Shown here: one piece after another, positions 31,930 to 41,099 of the stretch
How the letters are laid out: each line of letters opens with the position of its first letter
Position numbering within the stretch: the stretch's first letter is position 1
Source: Azospirillum cavernae
GTDB taxonomy: Bacteria > Pseudomonadota > Alphaproteobacteria > Azospirillales > Azospirillaceae
Assembly: GCF_003590795.1 (NCBI RefSeq)
Contig: NZ_QYUL01000001.1
Location: 389,001 to 453,000 of the forward strand
Direction: 5' to 3'
Length of the DNA: 64,000 nucleotides
Position numbers and translations under genes: made by a program
The notes under the pieces: generated by a model
What the model saw: the letters and a program-made list of their open reading frames with translations, nothing else
Databases searched by the model: none
Told to the model about the DNA's origin: nothing

Positions 31930-32208
31930 ATGTTGATCTGCCGGAATGTAAAAGTTGATGGGCGCCGCACCAGCTTGCGTATGGAGCCGGAGTTGTGGGA
32001 CGCGGCGGTTGACATCGCCCAACGTCGCGCTTTGAGCGTCAACGATCTTCTGACCGAGATTGACCAGACGCGCGGCGATGCGAATTTGACCGGCGCGTTG
32101 CGCGTCTACATCATCGGTTATTATCGCCGACTGGTCCGTGGTTTGGATTGCTACGGTCTGACGCGGGCCGTCGAGCACGCGATGCCCGTCGGCGCCACGA
32201 TCCAGTGA
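31930..32208 (+). CDS. Ribbon-helix-helix domain protein (RHH_4)
   Basis: 92 residues. The segment RRTSLRMEPELWDAAVDIAQRRALSVNDLLTEI region (about 12-45) is the RHH_4 fold: a short strand that contacts DNA, then two helices. The rest forms a helical extension (LRVYIIGYYRRLV). Proteins of this family are common in Rhodospirillales and are thought to be small DNA-binding regulators. GGAGG precedes the ATG. A short dyad (GTGAA AAAC TTCAC) lies about 70 bases upstream and might be its own operator. It converges on the hydrolase gene. Confidence 0.8.
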   Translation: MLICRNVKVDGRRTSLRMEPELWDAAVDIAQRRALSVNDLLTEIDQTRGDANLTGALRVYIIGYYRRLVRGLDCYGLTRAVEHAMPVGATIQ

Positions 32209-32230
32209 CGCCATCGGCGTTCTGAGGTTG

Positions 32231-32271
32231 AAACGAAAAGGCCCTTCCTTTGTGGAAGGGCCTTTTCGTTT
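32231..32271. terminator. Bidirectional terminator between convergent genes
   Basis: An 18-base perfect inverted repeat (arms 32231-32248 and 32254-32271) with a five-base loop. A-rich on the left edge and T-rich on the right edge, so it can end transcription from the RHH gene (+) and from the hydrolase gene (-). Confidence 0.9.
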
Positions 32272-32289
32272 GAGGATGGCGGCGCTGCT

Positions 32290-33099
32290 TTACGCCGCCA
32301 TCGCTTTGGCCAAGGTCTGGTTCAGCCAGTCGTCCACACGCTGGGCGGCCAATTTCCAATCGCGTTCCAGCATCATGGCGTGGCCCATGTTGGGCAGAAA
32401 CGCCGCCTTGGTTCCCAGGGCTTGCGCGGTGGCCAGCACTTCGGCGCGGGGGAACAACAGGTCCTCTTCGGCTCCCAGAACCAACAACGGCTGATCGCCG
32501 GGCGGCAGGGGCGGGAAGGGGATCCAGCCGCCGATGTCGGCCAGCACGCGGCGCGATTCCTCTTGCAGGAAGGGTTCGTAACGCGCGGCCTCCTCGGCGG
32601 GCATGGCGTCGGAAAACATGGCGCGGCGCACGGCCTGCGGGTCCACCGCCGCCGCGCCGAAGGTCATCAGCGACGCCATCTGATGGAACACGTAGGGCGC
32701 GCGCCACGCCAGCCCCAGGGTGGAGGAAAGCAACCCGTGCGGCGGGGTCGAGGCCATCAGAACGGCGGCGGGAAAACGACGGCGGGTCAGGGCGCGCTGA
32801 ACCACGATGCCGCCCATCGAATGGCCGATCAGAACCGGCGGGGCCGAACAGGCGTCGGCGGCCTCCAGAGCATCGTCGATGTAGTCGGCAAGGCCGAAGC
32901 TGTGCAGCCGCTCGCGCCCCTCGCTGCCGCCATGGCCGCGCAGGGAGACGGCGTGAACCTCCCACCCGCGTTCGGCGAACCAGGGCAGGAAATGGGCGTC
33001 CCAAATCCAGGCGCCGCTGAAGGCGCCATGGACGAACAGCAGCGGGGTCGGCTTGGCGGGTCCCGTCGGGCGGCGGGTGATGATTTCAAGCTGGGACAT
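32290..33099 (-). CDS. Alpha/beta hydrolase
   Basis: 269 residues from the ATG at 33099; an in-frame extension to 33327 is unlikely because it would overlap cobU. The fold landmarks are clear: oxyanion region LLFVHGAFSGAW, the nucleophile elbow GHSMGG (Ser near residue 97), an acid in LVLGAEEDLLFP and the catalytic His in PNMGHAMM. A lid-like helical insertion lies at about 125-195. The substrate is unknown; esterase or lipase-like activity is probable. It is divergent from cobU with a 136-base gap. Confidence 0.88.
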   Translation of the reverse strand: MSQLEIITRRPTGPAKPTPLLFVHGAFSGAWIWDAHFLPWFAERGWEVHAVSLRGHGGSEGRERLHSFGLADYIDDALEAADACSAPPVLIGHSMGGIVVQRALTRRRFPAAVLMASTPPHGLLSSTLGLAWRAPYVFHQMASLMTFGAAAVDPQAVRRAMFSDAMPAEEAARYEPFLQEESRRVLADIGGWIPFPPLPPGDQPLLVLGAEEDLLFPRAEVLATAQALGTKAAFLPNMGHAMMLERDWKLAAQRVDDWLNQTLAKAMAA

Positions 33100-33235
33100 C
33101 GGGGGCGGCAAGGTTGTTGTGCGGTGCGGGAAGGATGGCGCGGCGCGCGGGCGCTGTCCAGGAGCGCCGCATGGTTTGACGGCGGCGACGGGGTTTGCGA
33201 CAGTCCGCTCCCGCCCCACGCAGGAGACGGCGACC

Positions 33236-33778
33236 GTGCCGAACGCCCCCACACCGCCCCCCGATCTCACCCTGGTGCTTGGCGGCGCCCGATCCGGCAA
33301 AAGCCGCTTTGCCGAGGGGCTGGTCACGGCGCTCGGCGGGCCGCGAATCTATGTCGCCACGTCGCAAATCTGGGACGAGGAGATGGCCGAACGGGTCGCC
33401 CGCCACCGGGACGACCGGGGGCCGGATTGGCGGACGATCGAGGAGCCGCTCGACCTGCGCGGGGCCTTGCGCGCCCACGCGGCGGAGGGCTGCGGCCTGC
33501 TGGTCGATTGCCTGACGCTGTGGCTGAGCAATCTGATGATGGCCGACTCCGACGTGGACGCCGAAACGGCGGCGCTGGTGGCGCTGCTCCCGACGCTGCC
33601 GGGGCGGGTGGTTCTGGTGTCGAACGAGGTCGGTCTGGGCATCGTTCCCGACAACGCGCTGGCCCGGCGCTTTCGTGACCATGCCGGGCGGCTGCACCAG
33701 GCCATCGCCGCCGTCGCCCCGCGCGTCGTTCTGACCGTGGCGGGCCTGCCGATTTACGCGAAAGGAAGCGCGCTGTGA
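33236..33778 (+). CDS. cobU: Adenosylcobinamide kinase / phosphate guanylyltransferase
   Basis: 180 residues from a GTG preceded by AGGAG. It phosphorylates adenosylcobinamide and attaches GMP, the step before joining the lower ligand of vitamin B12. The P-loop GGARSGKSRFAE sits at residues about 14-25. Later motifs are IYVATSQIWDEEM, RHRDDRGPDW and CGLLVDCLTLWLSNL, ending with VSNEVGLGIVPDNALARRFRD: all CobU (CobP) signatures. First gene of a cobU-cobO-cobQ run; its stop overlaps the cobO start. No cobalamin riboswitch motif could be recognised in the upstream 136 bases. Confidence 0.95.
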   Translation: MPNAPTPPPDLTLVLGGARSGKSRFAEGLVTALGGPRIYVATSQIWDEEMAERVARHRDDRGPDWRTIEEPLDLRGALRAHAAEGCGLLVDCLTLWLSNLMMADSDVDAETAALVALLPTLPGRVVLVSNEVGLGIVPDNALARRFRDHAGRLHQAIAAVAPRVVLTVAGLPIYAKGSAL

Positions 33779-34398
33779 GCGAACCCCAGATTGACGAGGC
33801 GGAAACCAACCGCCGCCACGCCGAGAAGATGAAGCGCCGCAAAGCGTTGCAGGAGCGGGCCTTGGCCTCCAAGATTTTGGAGAAGGGCTTGCTGATGGTC
33901 CACACAGGTAAGGGCAAGGGCAAATCGACCGCCGCCTTCGGGTTGATGATGCGGGCGGTCGGCCATGGCATGCGGGTCGGCATGGTCCAATTCGTCAAGG
34001 GGGCCTGGTCCACCGGCGAAACCGTGGCGCTGGAGCGCTTCGAGGATCTGGTCGATTTTTACACGATGGGGGAGGGCTTCACCTGGGACACCCAGGACCG
34101 CGCCCGCGACATCGCCGCCGCGCAAGCCGCGTGGGCCAAGGCCAAGGCGATGATGGACGACCCGCGCTACCGCCTGATCGTCTTGGACGAGTTGAACATC
34201 GCGCTGCGCATGGATTATCTGCCGCTGGAGGAGGTGCTGGCGGCGTTCGCGGCGCGGCGGCCCGACCTGCATGTCTGCGTCACCGGGCGCAACGCCAAGC
34301 CGGAATTGATCGCCGCCGCCGACCTCGTCACCGAAATGACGCTGGTCAAGCATCCCTTCGAGGCCGGGGTGAAGGCCCAGGCGGGGATCGAGTTCTGA
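33775..34398 (+). CDS. cobO: Cob(I)yrinic acid a,c-diamide adenosyltransferase
   Basis: 207 residues from a GTG overlapping cobU. It transfers the adenosyl group from ATP to the cobalt of the corrinoid. The P-loop is in [16 protein letters not shown] (residues about 41-56), then [22 protein letters not shown] with the acidic Walker-B-like residues, and [13 protein letters not shown]. Full length for CobO/BtuR. The N-terminal basic helix is typical. Confidence 0.95.
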   Translation: MSEPQIDEAETNRRHAEKMKRRKALQERALASKILEKGLLMVHTGKGKGKSTAAFGLMMRAVGHGMRVGMVQFVKGAWSTGETVALERFEDLVDFYTMGEGFTWDTQDRARDIAAAQAAWAKAKAMMDDPRYRLIVLDELNIALRMDYLPLEEVLAAFAARRPDLHVCVTGRNAKPELIAAADLVTEMTLVKHPFEAGVKAQAGIEF

Positions 34399-34400
34399 CC

Positions 34401-35885
34401 ATGACCAGCCCCAAACGCGCCCGCGCCGTCATGCTTCAGGGCACCGGGTCGGACGTCGGCAAATCGCTGCTGGTCGCCGGGCTGTGCCGGGCGTTGACTC
34501 GGCGCGGCCTGACGGTGCGGCCCTTCAAGCCGCAAAACATGTCCAACAACGCCGCCGTCACCGCCGACGGCGGCGAGATCGGGCGGGCGCAGGCGTTGCA
34601 GGCGCGGGCCTGCGGCGTCGCCCCGACGGTCCACATGAATCCGGTGCTGCTGAAACCGCAGTCGGACGTCGGATCGCAAATCGTCCTGCGCGGGGTGGTG
34701 GTCGGCAACGCGCGGGCCGCCGATTATCAGGCGCGCAAGGGCGAACTTCTCGGCGCCGTGCTGGACAGTTTCGAGCGGTTGCGGGCCGAGGCCGACATCG
34801 TGGTGGTGGAAGGGGCGGGCAGCCCGGCGGAGGTCAATCTGCGGGCGGGCGACATCGCCAACATGGGATTCGCCACCGCCGCCGACGTGCCGGTGATTCT
34901 GGTCGGCGACATCGACCGGGGCGGGGTGATCGCCAGTCTGGTCGGCACCCACGCTTTGTTGCCGCCGGACGAGCGGGCGCGGATCAAGGGCTTCCTCATC
35001 AACAAATTTCGGGGCGACGCCCGCCTGTTCGAGTCGGGCTTGCGAATCATCGAGGAGCGCACCGGCTGGCGCGGCTTTGGCGTCGTGCCCTGGCTGAAAG
35101 AGGCGGCGACTCTGCCCGCCGAGGACGCGGTGGCGCTCGACCGGCCACGGGCGGCCAGCGGCGGGGCCTTGCGGGTGGTGGTGCCGATGCTGTCGCGCAT
35201 CGCCAATTTCGACGATTTCGACCCGCTGGCGCAGGAGCCGGGGGTGGAATTGCTGATGGCGCCGCCGGGGCGGCCCTTGCCGGATTGCGATCTGGTCATT
35301 CTGCCCGGCACCAAGGCGACCATCGCCGATCTGGCCTTTCTGCGCGCGCAGGGCTGGGACATCGACTTGTTGGCCCATTGGCGGCGCGGCGGGCGGGTGC
35401 TGGGGATTTGCGGCGGCTATCAGATGATGGGCCGGACCATCGCCGACCCCGACGGCATCGAAGGCCCGCCGGGCGAGGCCGTCGGGCTTGGCCTGCTGGA
35501 CGTCGACACCGTCCTGAAGGGGGCAAAGGTGCTGGAGGAGGCGCGCGGGGTGGAGCGCCGGACCGGCGCGGCGGTGGCGGGCTATGAAATGCACATGGGC
35601 CGCACCGAAGGGGGCGACCGCGCCCGCCCGATACTGACCCTGGATGGCGGCGGCACGGACGGCGCGGCGTCGGAGGATGGGCGGGCGCAAGGCTGCTACC
35701 TGCACGGGCTGTTCGCCGCCGATGGTTTCCGCGCGGCGTTTCTGGCGGGGTTGGGCGCGGCCTCCTCGGGTTTGTCCTACGACGCGGCGGTGGAGCGGGC
35801 GCTGGACGCCATCGCCGACCGGCTGGAGCGGGAGATGGACATCGGAGCGATTCTTGCGGTGGCGGAGCAACTTTCTTCGGGTTAG
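34401..35885 (+). CDS. cobQ: Cobyric acid synthase
   Basis: 494 residues. It amidates four carboxyl groups of adenosylcobyrinic acid a,c-diamide using glutamine and ATP. The N-terminal dethiobiotin-synthetase-like ATPase has [25 protein letters not shown] and the [13 protein letters not shown] motif. The C-terminal class I glutaminase has the nucleophile Cys in [12 protein letters not shown] (near residue 337) and a His in CYLHGLFA. Length and motifs are complete. It starts two bases after cobO, so the three genes are one operon. vapB follows 36 bases after its stop. Confidence 0.96.
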   Translation: MTSPKRARAVMLQGTGSDVGKSLLVAGLCRALTRRGLTVRPFKPQNMSNNAAVTADGGEIGRAQALQARACGVAPTVHMNPVLLKPQSDVGSQIVLRGVVVGNARAADYQARKGELLGAVLDSFERLRAEADIVVVEGAGSPAEVNLRAGDIANMGFATAADVPVILVGDIDRGGVIASLVGTHALLPPDERARIKGFLINKFRGDARLFESGLRIIEERTGWRGFGVVPWLKEAATLPAEDAVALDRPRAASGGALRVVVPMLSRIANFDDFDPLAQEPGVELLMAPPGRPLPDCDLVILPGTKATIADLAFLRAQGWDIDLLAHWRRGGRVLGICGGYQMMGRTIADPDGIEGPPGEAVGLGLLDVDTVLKGAKVLEEARGVERRTGAAVAGYEMHMGRTEGGDRARPILTLDGGGTDGAASEDGRAQGCYLHGLFAADGFRAAFLAGLGAASSGLSYDAAVERALDAIADRLEREMDIGAILAVAEQLSSG

Positions 35886-35921
35886 AGTTTTTCCGGGACG
35901 GCCAAGGCGAGGATGTTGTGG

Positions 35922-36182
35922 ATGGCGTTGCGGGTGGACAGCGAGGAGGCGGACCGGCTGGCCCGGCAATTGTCCGCCATCACCGGGGAAAGCCTGTCGG
36001 TCGCCGTGACGCTGGCCTTGCGCGAACGGCTGGAACGGGTCAACCGCCCGCAGGATCCCGCAAGGCGCGAGGCGCTGCGCGCCATCCGCGAACGCGCCGC
36101 CCAACTGCCGCAACTGGATCGCCGCAGCGACGCCGAGATTTTGGGACGGGATGAAGCCGGGCGGGGGATCAGCCGATGGTGA
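35922..36182 (+). CDS. vapB: Antitoxin, VapB / PSK family
   Basis: 86 residues counting from the ATG at 35922 (GAGG nine bases upstream; an in-frame ATG at 35913 would add MLW). The N-terminal half, ALRVDSEEADRLARQLSA then ITGESLSVAVTLALRERL, is the typical short DNA-binding dimer of Rv0623/PSK-type antitoxins. The C-terminal half is charged and would wrap the toxin. It overlaps vapC by seven bases, the usual coupled layout. Such pairs normally repress their own promoter. Confidence 0.88.
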   Translation: MALRVDSEEADRLARQLSAITGESLSVAVTLALRERLERVNRPQDPARREALRAIRERAAQLPQLDRRSDAEILGRDEAGRGISRW

Positions 36183-36571
36183 TCGACGGTTCCGCCATCG
36201 TCGCCTTTCTGCGCGGCGACGCCCACGCCGAACGGATCGAGGCGCTGCTCGACGATTCCCCGGCCTGCCACATTTCCGCCGTCACCATGGTGGAATGCCG
36301 CGCCCTGCTGCTGGCCCGCTTCGGCGAAGAGATGCTGCGCGAGTTTGAAAAGCTGGTGGAGCGGGCGGGCATCATCATCCGCCCCTTCGACCGGGTGCAA
36401 TCGGCCTTGGCCTTCAACGCCTACCGCCGCTTTGGCCGGGGTTGCGGGCATCCGGCGCAACTGTCGCTGACCGACTGCGCGGCCTACGCGCTGGCCCGCT
36501 CGCTGGACGTCCCGCTGCTCTACACCGGCCAGGATTTCGCCCTGACCGACGTCGAACCGGCGTTGGTGTGA
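36176..36571 (+). CDS. vapC: Toxin VapC, PIN-domain ribonuclease
   Basis: 131 residues. A metal-dependent RNase expected to cut tRNA or rRNA when not bound by VapB. The acidic PIN residues are present: Asp in MVIDGSAIVAFL (residue 4), Glu in TMVECRALL (near 40), Asp in LSLTDCAAYALA and Asp in YTGQDFALTDV. The usual Thr or Ser after the first Asp is Gly here, with Ser next. Its stop lies one base from the end of the convergent cobD gene. Confidence 0.9.
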   Translation: MVIDGSAIVAFLRGDAHAERIEALLDDSPACHISAVTMVECRALLLARFGEEMLREFEKLVERAGIIIRPFDRVQSALAFNAYRRFGRGCGHPAQLSLTDCAAYALARSLDVPLLYTGQDFALTDVEPALV

Positions 36572-36572
36572 C

Positions 36573-37538
36573 CTACCCGAACACGGCCAAAACCAGCGCC
36601 CCGCCTCCCAACAGGACGCAGGCCAGCCGGTAGAGGCGCAGACCGGCGTCGATGTCCGCCGGGGTGGCGGCGGTGCGCCCACCGCCCAGCCAGACGTCTT
36701 CGATCCGGGTGTTTCCATAGACGCGCGGGCCGCCCAGCCGCAGATCCAGCGCCCCGGCCATCGCCGCTTCCGGCCATCCGGCGTTGGGGGAGCGGTGGCG
36801 GTGGGCGTCGCGGCGCACCGCTTGCCAAGCCCGCGACGCGGCGTCGGCGTCCTGGCTGCGGGCGGCGGCGACCAGCAGCAGGGCGGTCAGGCGCGATCCG
36901 GGCAGATTGACCAGATCGTCCAGCCGGGCGGCGGCCCAGCCGAACGCCTCGTGCCGGGGGGTGCGGTGGCCGATCATGCTGTCGGCGGTGTTGATCGCCT
37001 TGTAAAGCGCGATCCCTGGCAAGCCGCCGACCAGCAGCCAAAAGGCTGGGGCGACGATTCCGTCGGAAAAATTCTCGGCGAGACTCTCGATGGCGGCGCG
37101 GCAGACCGCCGGTTCGTCCAAGCTCGCCGGGTTGCGCCCGACGACGCGCGACACCGCGTCCCGCCCACCGGCCAGCCCGCCCTTGCGGAACCCCTCGGCG
37201 ACGGCGGCGACATGCTCGTGCAGGCTGCGCTGGGCCAGCAGGGTGGAGGCCAAGACCGCTTCCAGCAGCCAGCCGAAGGGCAGCAAATGGCACAGCCACG
37301 CGACCGCCACGGCGACCCCGCCGACGGTCAGCAACAGAACCAGCAGGGCCAGGACGCCGAACGCCTTGCGGCGGTCGAAGTTGTCCCGCTCCTGGTTCAG
37401 CGCATGGTCGAGATGCGTGATGAGCGCGCCGATCCACACGACAGGATGGCGGATGCGGGCATAGAGTGCGTCGGGAAAGCCGACCGCCGCCTCGACAACG
37501 AGCGCGACGGCGAGCAGAAAGGGATGAAACGCAGGCAC
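36573..37538 (-). CDS. cobD: Adenosylcobinamide-phosphate synthase
   Basis: 321 residues, polytopic membrane protein of the CbiB/CobD family that attaches aminopropanol (phosphate) to adenosylcobyric acid. Family motifs are HPVVWIGALITHLDHALN near the N-terminus and the conserved core SLAENFSDGIVAPAFW. GLPGIALYKAINTADSMIGH, then PNAGWPEAAMAGAL and YGNTRIEDVWLG complete the set. Several membrane helices at residues 5-20, 60-95 and 150-170. It is divergent from cobC with a 38-base gap, so the two are probably co-regulated. Confidence 0.95.
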   Translation of the reverse strand: MPAFHPFLLAVALVVEAAVGFPDALYARIRHPVVWIGALITHLDHALNQERDNFDRRKAFGVLALLVLLLTVGGVAVAVAWLCHLLPFGWLLEAVLASTLLAQRSLHEHVAAVAEGFRKGGLAGGRDAVSRVVGRNPASLDEPAVCRAAIESLAENFSDGIVAPAFWLLVGGLPGIALYKAINTADSMIGHRTPRHEAFGWAAARLDDLVNLPGSRLTALLLVAAARSQDADAASRAWQAVRRDAHRHRSPNAGWPEAAMAGALDLRLGGPRVYGNTRIEDVWLGGGRTAATPADIDAGLRLYRLACVLLGGGALVLAVFG

Positions 37539-37576
37539 GGCGGCAAGATTCCTGACGGGGACGGCGGCGGGCGAGG

Positions 37577-38686
37577 ATGAAGGCGGGGATCATGGCCGAA
37601 AGCAAGACGGCAACCAAGGGGGCAAGCGGCGTGACGACAGAAGGGCAGGGGAGCGGCGGGGCGGCGATCCTGCATGGCGGCGACCTGGACGGCGCGCGTT
37701 TGGCCTTTCCTCACGCGCCGGAGCCGTGGGTCGATCTGTCCACCGGCATCAACCCCTGGCCCTATCCGTTGCCGCCGATTCCCGCCGACGCCTGGAACCG
37801 GCTGCCCGCGCGCGGGGCGGAAGAGGGGCTGCGCGAGGCGGCGGCGGCCTGTTACGGCGCGCCCTCGGCGGCGAACGTGGCGGCGGCGTCCGGCTCGCAG
37901 GCGCTGATTCAATTGTTGCCGCGCCTGCGCGCGTCGGGAACCGTCGCCGTGCTGGCCCCGACCTACGCCGAGCACGCCGCCTGTTGGGCCGGGGCTGGGC
38001 ATGTCGTGCGCGAGGTTGCGGGCTTTGACGCGCTGGCGGATGGCGAGGCGGCGGACGTGGTCGTCGTCGTCAACCCGAACAATCCTGATGGGCGGACGCT
38101 GTCGGTCGCCGCTCTCTTGGGGTTGGCGGAACGGCAGGCGGCGCGCGGCGGCTGGCTGGTGGTGGACGAGGCTTTCGCCGACGCCGATCCGGCGGCCAGC
38201 GTGGCGGGCTTCGCCGATGAACCCGGTCTGGTGGTTCTGCGGTCCTTCGGCAAATTCTTCGGGCTGGCCGGGTTGCGGTTGGGCATCGCCCTGTGCGCGC
38301 CGGACTTGGCGGGGGCGCTGCGGGCGGCCATCGGCCCATGGGCGGTGTCGGGGCCGGGGTTGGCGGTGGCGACGGCGGCCTTGGCGGATCGGGTGTGGAT
38401 CGACGCCACCCGCGCCCGCTTGGCGGCGGCGGCGGCGGCGTTGGACGCGTGTCTGGTGGTGGTCGGTTTGCGGGTGGTCGGCGGAACCAGCCTGTTCCGT
38501 TTGGTGGCGGATCGCCGGGCGGCGGCGCTGCACCGGGGGCTGGGCGAGGCCGGAATTCTGGTGCGCCGATTCGAGCGGCAAGCGGATTGGTTGCGTTTGG
38601 GGCTGCCCCCCGATGAGGAGTCTGTCATACGTTTGCGCGATGCCTGCGTGCGCATCTTGGCCGGTACGGATCCGTCAGCGCGTTGA
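37577..38686 (+). CDS. cobC: Threonine-phosphate decarboxylase (CobC type)
   Basis: 369 residues. A PLP-dependent aminotransferase-fold enzyme that makes aminopropanol phosphate for the B12 side chain. The N-terminal ILHGGDLDGAR and VDLSTGINPWPYP are typical. Substrate and cofactor residues follow: NPNNPDGR, VVDEAFAD, and the PLP-binding Lys in RSFGKFFGLAGLRLG. The ATG at 37592 (MAESK) is an alternative start. Its gene is divergent from cobD. An AT-rich promoter region for the GGDEF gene follows. Confidence 0.93.
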   Translation: MKAGIMAESKTATKGASGVTTEGQGSGGAAILHGGDLDGARLAFPHAPEPWVDLSTGINPWPYPLPPIPADAWNRLPARGAEEGLREAAAACYGAPSAANVAAASGSQALIQLLPRLRASGTVAVLAPTYAEHAACWAGAGHVVREVAGFDALADGEAADVVVVVNPNNPDGRTLSVAALLGLAERQAARGGWLVVDEAFADADPAASVAGFADEPGLVVLRSFGKFFGLAGLRLGIALCAPDLAGALRAAIGPWAVSGPGLAVATAALADRVWIDATRARLAAAAAALDACLVVVGLRVVGGTSLFRLVADRRAAALHRGLGEAGILVRRFERQADWLRLGLPPDEESVIRLRDACVRILAGTDPSAR

Positions 38687-38752
38687 ACAATCGAGAAAAT
38701 TTCTAGCTGACGCATACGTTCCAACGGTGAACGGTTAGATACCAAACAATAT

Positions 38753-38782
38753 TTGTCAAATACCGTCATTGCAGAGTAATAA
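38753..38782 (+). promoter_or_regulatory. Candidate sigma70-type promoter upstream of the PAS-GGDEF gene
   Basis: TTGTCA at 38753-38758 and TAATAA at 38777-38782, 18 bases apart, in an AT-rich stretch unlike its surroundings. It lies about 24 bases before the ATG at 38806, leaving a short leader. The match is good but not proven. Confidence 0.4.
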
Positions 38783-38805
38783 TATTTTATGAGAAACTGT
38801 CTGTC

Positions 38806-40503
38806 ATGTTGGACCCGGGTAACAGTGTGATGATTTCTCTGGATGGCGTGAACGGCGCGCGTCGTGAACCATGGCGGGCGTTTGACGTTCTTCCTGTTTG
38901 CGTTTGCGTCACCACGCCTTCGGGCGACATCCGCTACGCCAACCCGACTCTGCACGCGCAATTGGGCGTCGCGGCGCCGGGGCTGGTTGGCCGGTCGCTG
39001 GCGGAGTTTGACGAGACCGGGGCCGACGGGCTGGCGGCGGACGACGACGCGCGCCTGGAGTCCGGTCCGCCGACGCGTCTCTTGCGCGTGGCTGACGGGC
39101 CTGCGCGCTGGTTCGCCGAATCCGTTCGCGCCCTGGACGATGACGCCGACGATGGCCGCGACGAGCGGTTGGAGTTGCGGGTCTTCACCGACGTCGACGA
39201 CCAACTGCGGCGCGAGATCGCTTTGGAAAACCAAGCGGCGCTGCAAAACACGCTGTTCGAGGTGTTGCCGATCCCCGTCTTCATCAAGGACGCGCGCGGG
39301 CAATTCAGCGATTGCAACAGCGCCTTTGAACGTTACACCGGCCTGAACCGGAACGATATCCTGCAAAAGACCACCTTTGCGGTGATGGAACCGGGCGCGG
39401 CCAAGGCCCATGTCGTTCATGACCGCCGTCTTTTGATCGAAGAGGGCGTGTCGCATTACGAAGAGGCGGTGCCGGTCGCCGACGGCAATCTGCGTCTGGT
39501 CAACCTGACCAAGGTGTCTTACCGGGACGGCCAGGGCAATGTGAGCGGCATCATCGGGGTGGTCCATGACCTGACCGATTCCCAGCCCAACGAAGCCCGG
39601 TTGGAAGCCATTTTGGAGCAAAGCCCCATCGGCGTTTCGGTGTCGCGCCGCGACGATGGGCGGATCGTCTTCGTGAACACCCGTTTTTCCGAACTGATCG
39701 GCTTGTCGCGGGACAGCCTGATCGGCAGCCGGGCGCGCGATTATTACCTCGATGACCACCAGCGTGAACGGGTGCTGGAGCGTTTGCGCGGCGGCGGGGC
39801 CGTGGTGAACATGGAGGTGCAGTTCAAGAAGGCCGATGGTTCGCCCTTCTGGACGCTGTTCACCGTGAATCAGGCGGTGATCCAGGGCGTTCCGGTCAAT
39901 CTCGCCTGGATTTACGACTACACCGAACGCCGCAACATGGAAGAGGCGTTGCGCGACATGGCGTCGCGCGATCCGTTGACCGGCATCTACAACCGCCGCT
40001 CCTTCATGGAACTGGCGCGCCAGCAATTGGCCCGCGCCCACCGTTTCCATGAGCCGCTGGCGGTCTTCGTCCTCGACGTCGATCATTTCAAGCGGATCAA
40101 CGACACCTACGGCCACGCGACCGGCGACGACGCCTTGCGCATGGTGGCGGGCGGTTGTCAGGCGATCCTGCGCGAATACGACATTCTGGGCCGTCTGGGC
40201 GGCGAGGAGTTCGTCGTCGTTCTGCCGGGGGCCACCGCCGACGAAACCCGCGTGGTGGCGGAACGGGTCCGCCGCAATCTGGCGCGCATGGCGATTCCGG
40301 CCCCCGACGCGCCGTTCCATCTGACCTCCAGCATCGGCATCGCCGGGTTGGAAGGGGCGACCGACACGCTGGAAAAGGCGATCCATCGCGCCGATCTGGC
40401 TCTTTACAGCGCCAAGCGCGAGGGGCGGAACCGGGTCGTCGTCTATGAACCGGGAATGCGCGCTTCGGAACCGACGGGGCCAGCCGCCCTCACAAGACCC
40501 TAG
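38806..40503 (+). CDS. Diguanylate cyclase with PAS sensory domains
   Basis: 565 residues. The C-terminal GGDEF domain (residues about 385-545) makes cyclic di-GMP: SRDPLTGIYNRRSFME, VFVLDVDHFKRINDTYGHATGDD and the active-site GRLGGEEF. The product-inhibition I-site REYD lies five residues before GGEEF, so feedback control is likely. Upstream are three PAS-like units: a degenerate one at about 20-125, one at 145-260 with LPIPVFIKDARGQFSDCNSAF, and one at 265-380 with EQSPIGVSVSRRDDG. No membrane helix is seen, so it senses an intracellular cue. It is monocistronic as far as can be seen. Confidence 0.93.
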   Translation: MLDPGNSVMISLDGVNGARREPWRAFDVLPVCVCVTTPSGDIRYANPTLHAQLGVAAPGLVGRSLAEFDETGADGLAADDDARLESGPPTRLLRVADGPARWFAESVRALDDDADDGRDERLELRVFTDVDDQLRREIALENQAALQNTLFEVLPIPVFIKDARGQFSDCNSAFERYTGLNRNDILQKTTFAVMEPGAAKAHVVHDRRLLIEEGVSHYEEAVPVADGNLRLVNLTKVSYRDGQGNVSGIIGVVHDLTDSQPNEARLEAILEQSPIGVSVSRRDDGRIVFVNTRFSELIGLSRDSLIGSRARDYYLDDHQRERVLERLRGGGAVVNMEVQFKKADGSPFWTLFTVNQAVIQGVPVNLAWIYDYTERRNMEEALRDMASRDPLTGIYNRRSFMELARQQLARAHRFHEPLAVFVLDVDHFKRINDTYGHATGDDALRMVAGGCQAILREYDILGRLGGEEFVVVLPGATADETRVVAERVRRNLARMAIPAPDAPFHLTSSIGIAGLEGATDTLEKAIHRADLALYSAKREGRNRVVVYEPGMRASEPTGPAALTRP

Positions 40504-40750
40504 ACAAGGCCTCGGGATTGTCGCGGCGTGCGGTCGTGGCAACTTGTGTCTTGACCGCAAGGGGCTGGTTGGGGTTGTGTCGCCCTTGTGTTTCCATCGT
40601 CTTTCGCAACGCGATCTGTTAACCTTCCCTTACCTTTGTGCGCAAAACCGCATCGGTTCATGAGCCGTGCGGCATGTTTGGTGTTGGTGAAACAGCCGGG
40701 ACAGACGGGCGCTCTGAGGGTAAGATCGGACCAAAATCATTGGGTGTGGC

Positions 40751-41056
40751 ATGAATTACACGGTCCGCGATTTGGGCGGTGTCCGCGAGGTTGAGTTGCG
40801 CGGGCAGTTGACCTTTGAAGCCAATGACGATTTCCGCCAGATCATCGAAGGCATGGAAAAGGACGGCATCGCCGAATGCGTGCTGAATCTCGGTGGTCTG
40901 GATTTCATTGATTCGGCGGGGCTGGGGCTGCTGGTGTTGGCGAACAACGCCGGACACCGCGCGTCTGTCCAGTTGAAGATGAAGCATCCGCGCGGGCAGG
41001 TCCGCGACATGATCGAGATTTCCGAATTCCACACCATCATCCCCTGCGAGTTCTGA
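40751..41056 (+). CDS. STAS-domain anti-sigma factor antagonist
   Basis: 101 residues. Pattern of SpoIIAA/RsbV proteins: VRDLGGVREVELRGQLTF, then NLGGLDFIDSAGLGLLVL, where the Ser in DSAG is the phosphorylation site. It would bind the HATPase protein encoded at 42310-43248 when unphosphorylated. Its gene is 43 bases before the SpoIIE-type phosphatase gene, so the two are probably one operon. Confidence 0.92.
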   Translation: MNYTVRDLGGVREVELRGQLTFEANDDFRQIIEGMEKDGIAECVLNLGGLDFIDSAGLGLLVLANNAGHRASVQLKMKHPRGQVRDMIEISEFHTIIPCEF

Positions 41057-41099
41057 CCCCGGTGGCGTTGAACGCGGCAGAGGGAGAGGGCAAGCGGGC

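Noticed and set aside
33100..33235. Possible cobalamin riboswitch before cobU
   Set aside because: The stretch is too short and no B12-box-like core could be recognised.
37963..40560. 865-residue open frame antisense to cobC and the GGDEF gene
   Set aside because: It spans two convincing genes and the promoter region between them; no domain is visible.
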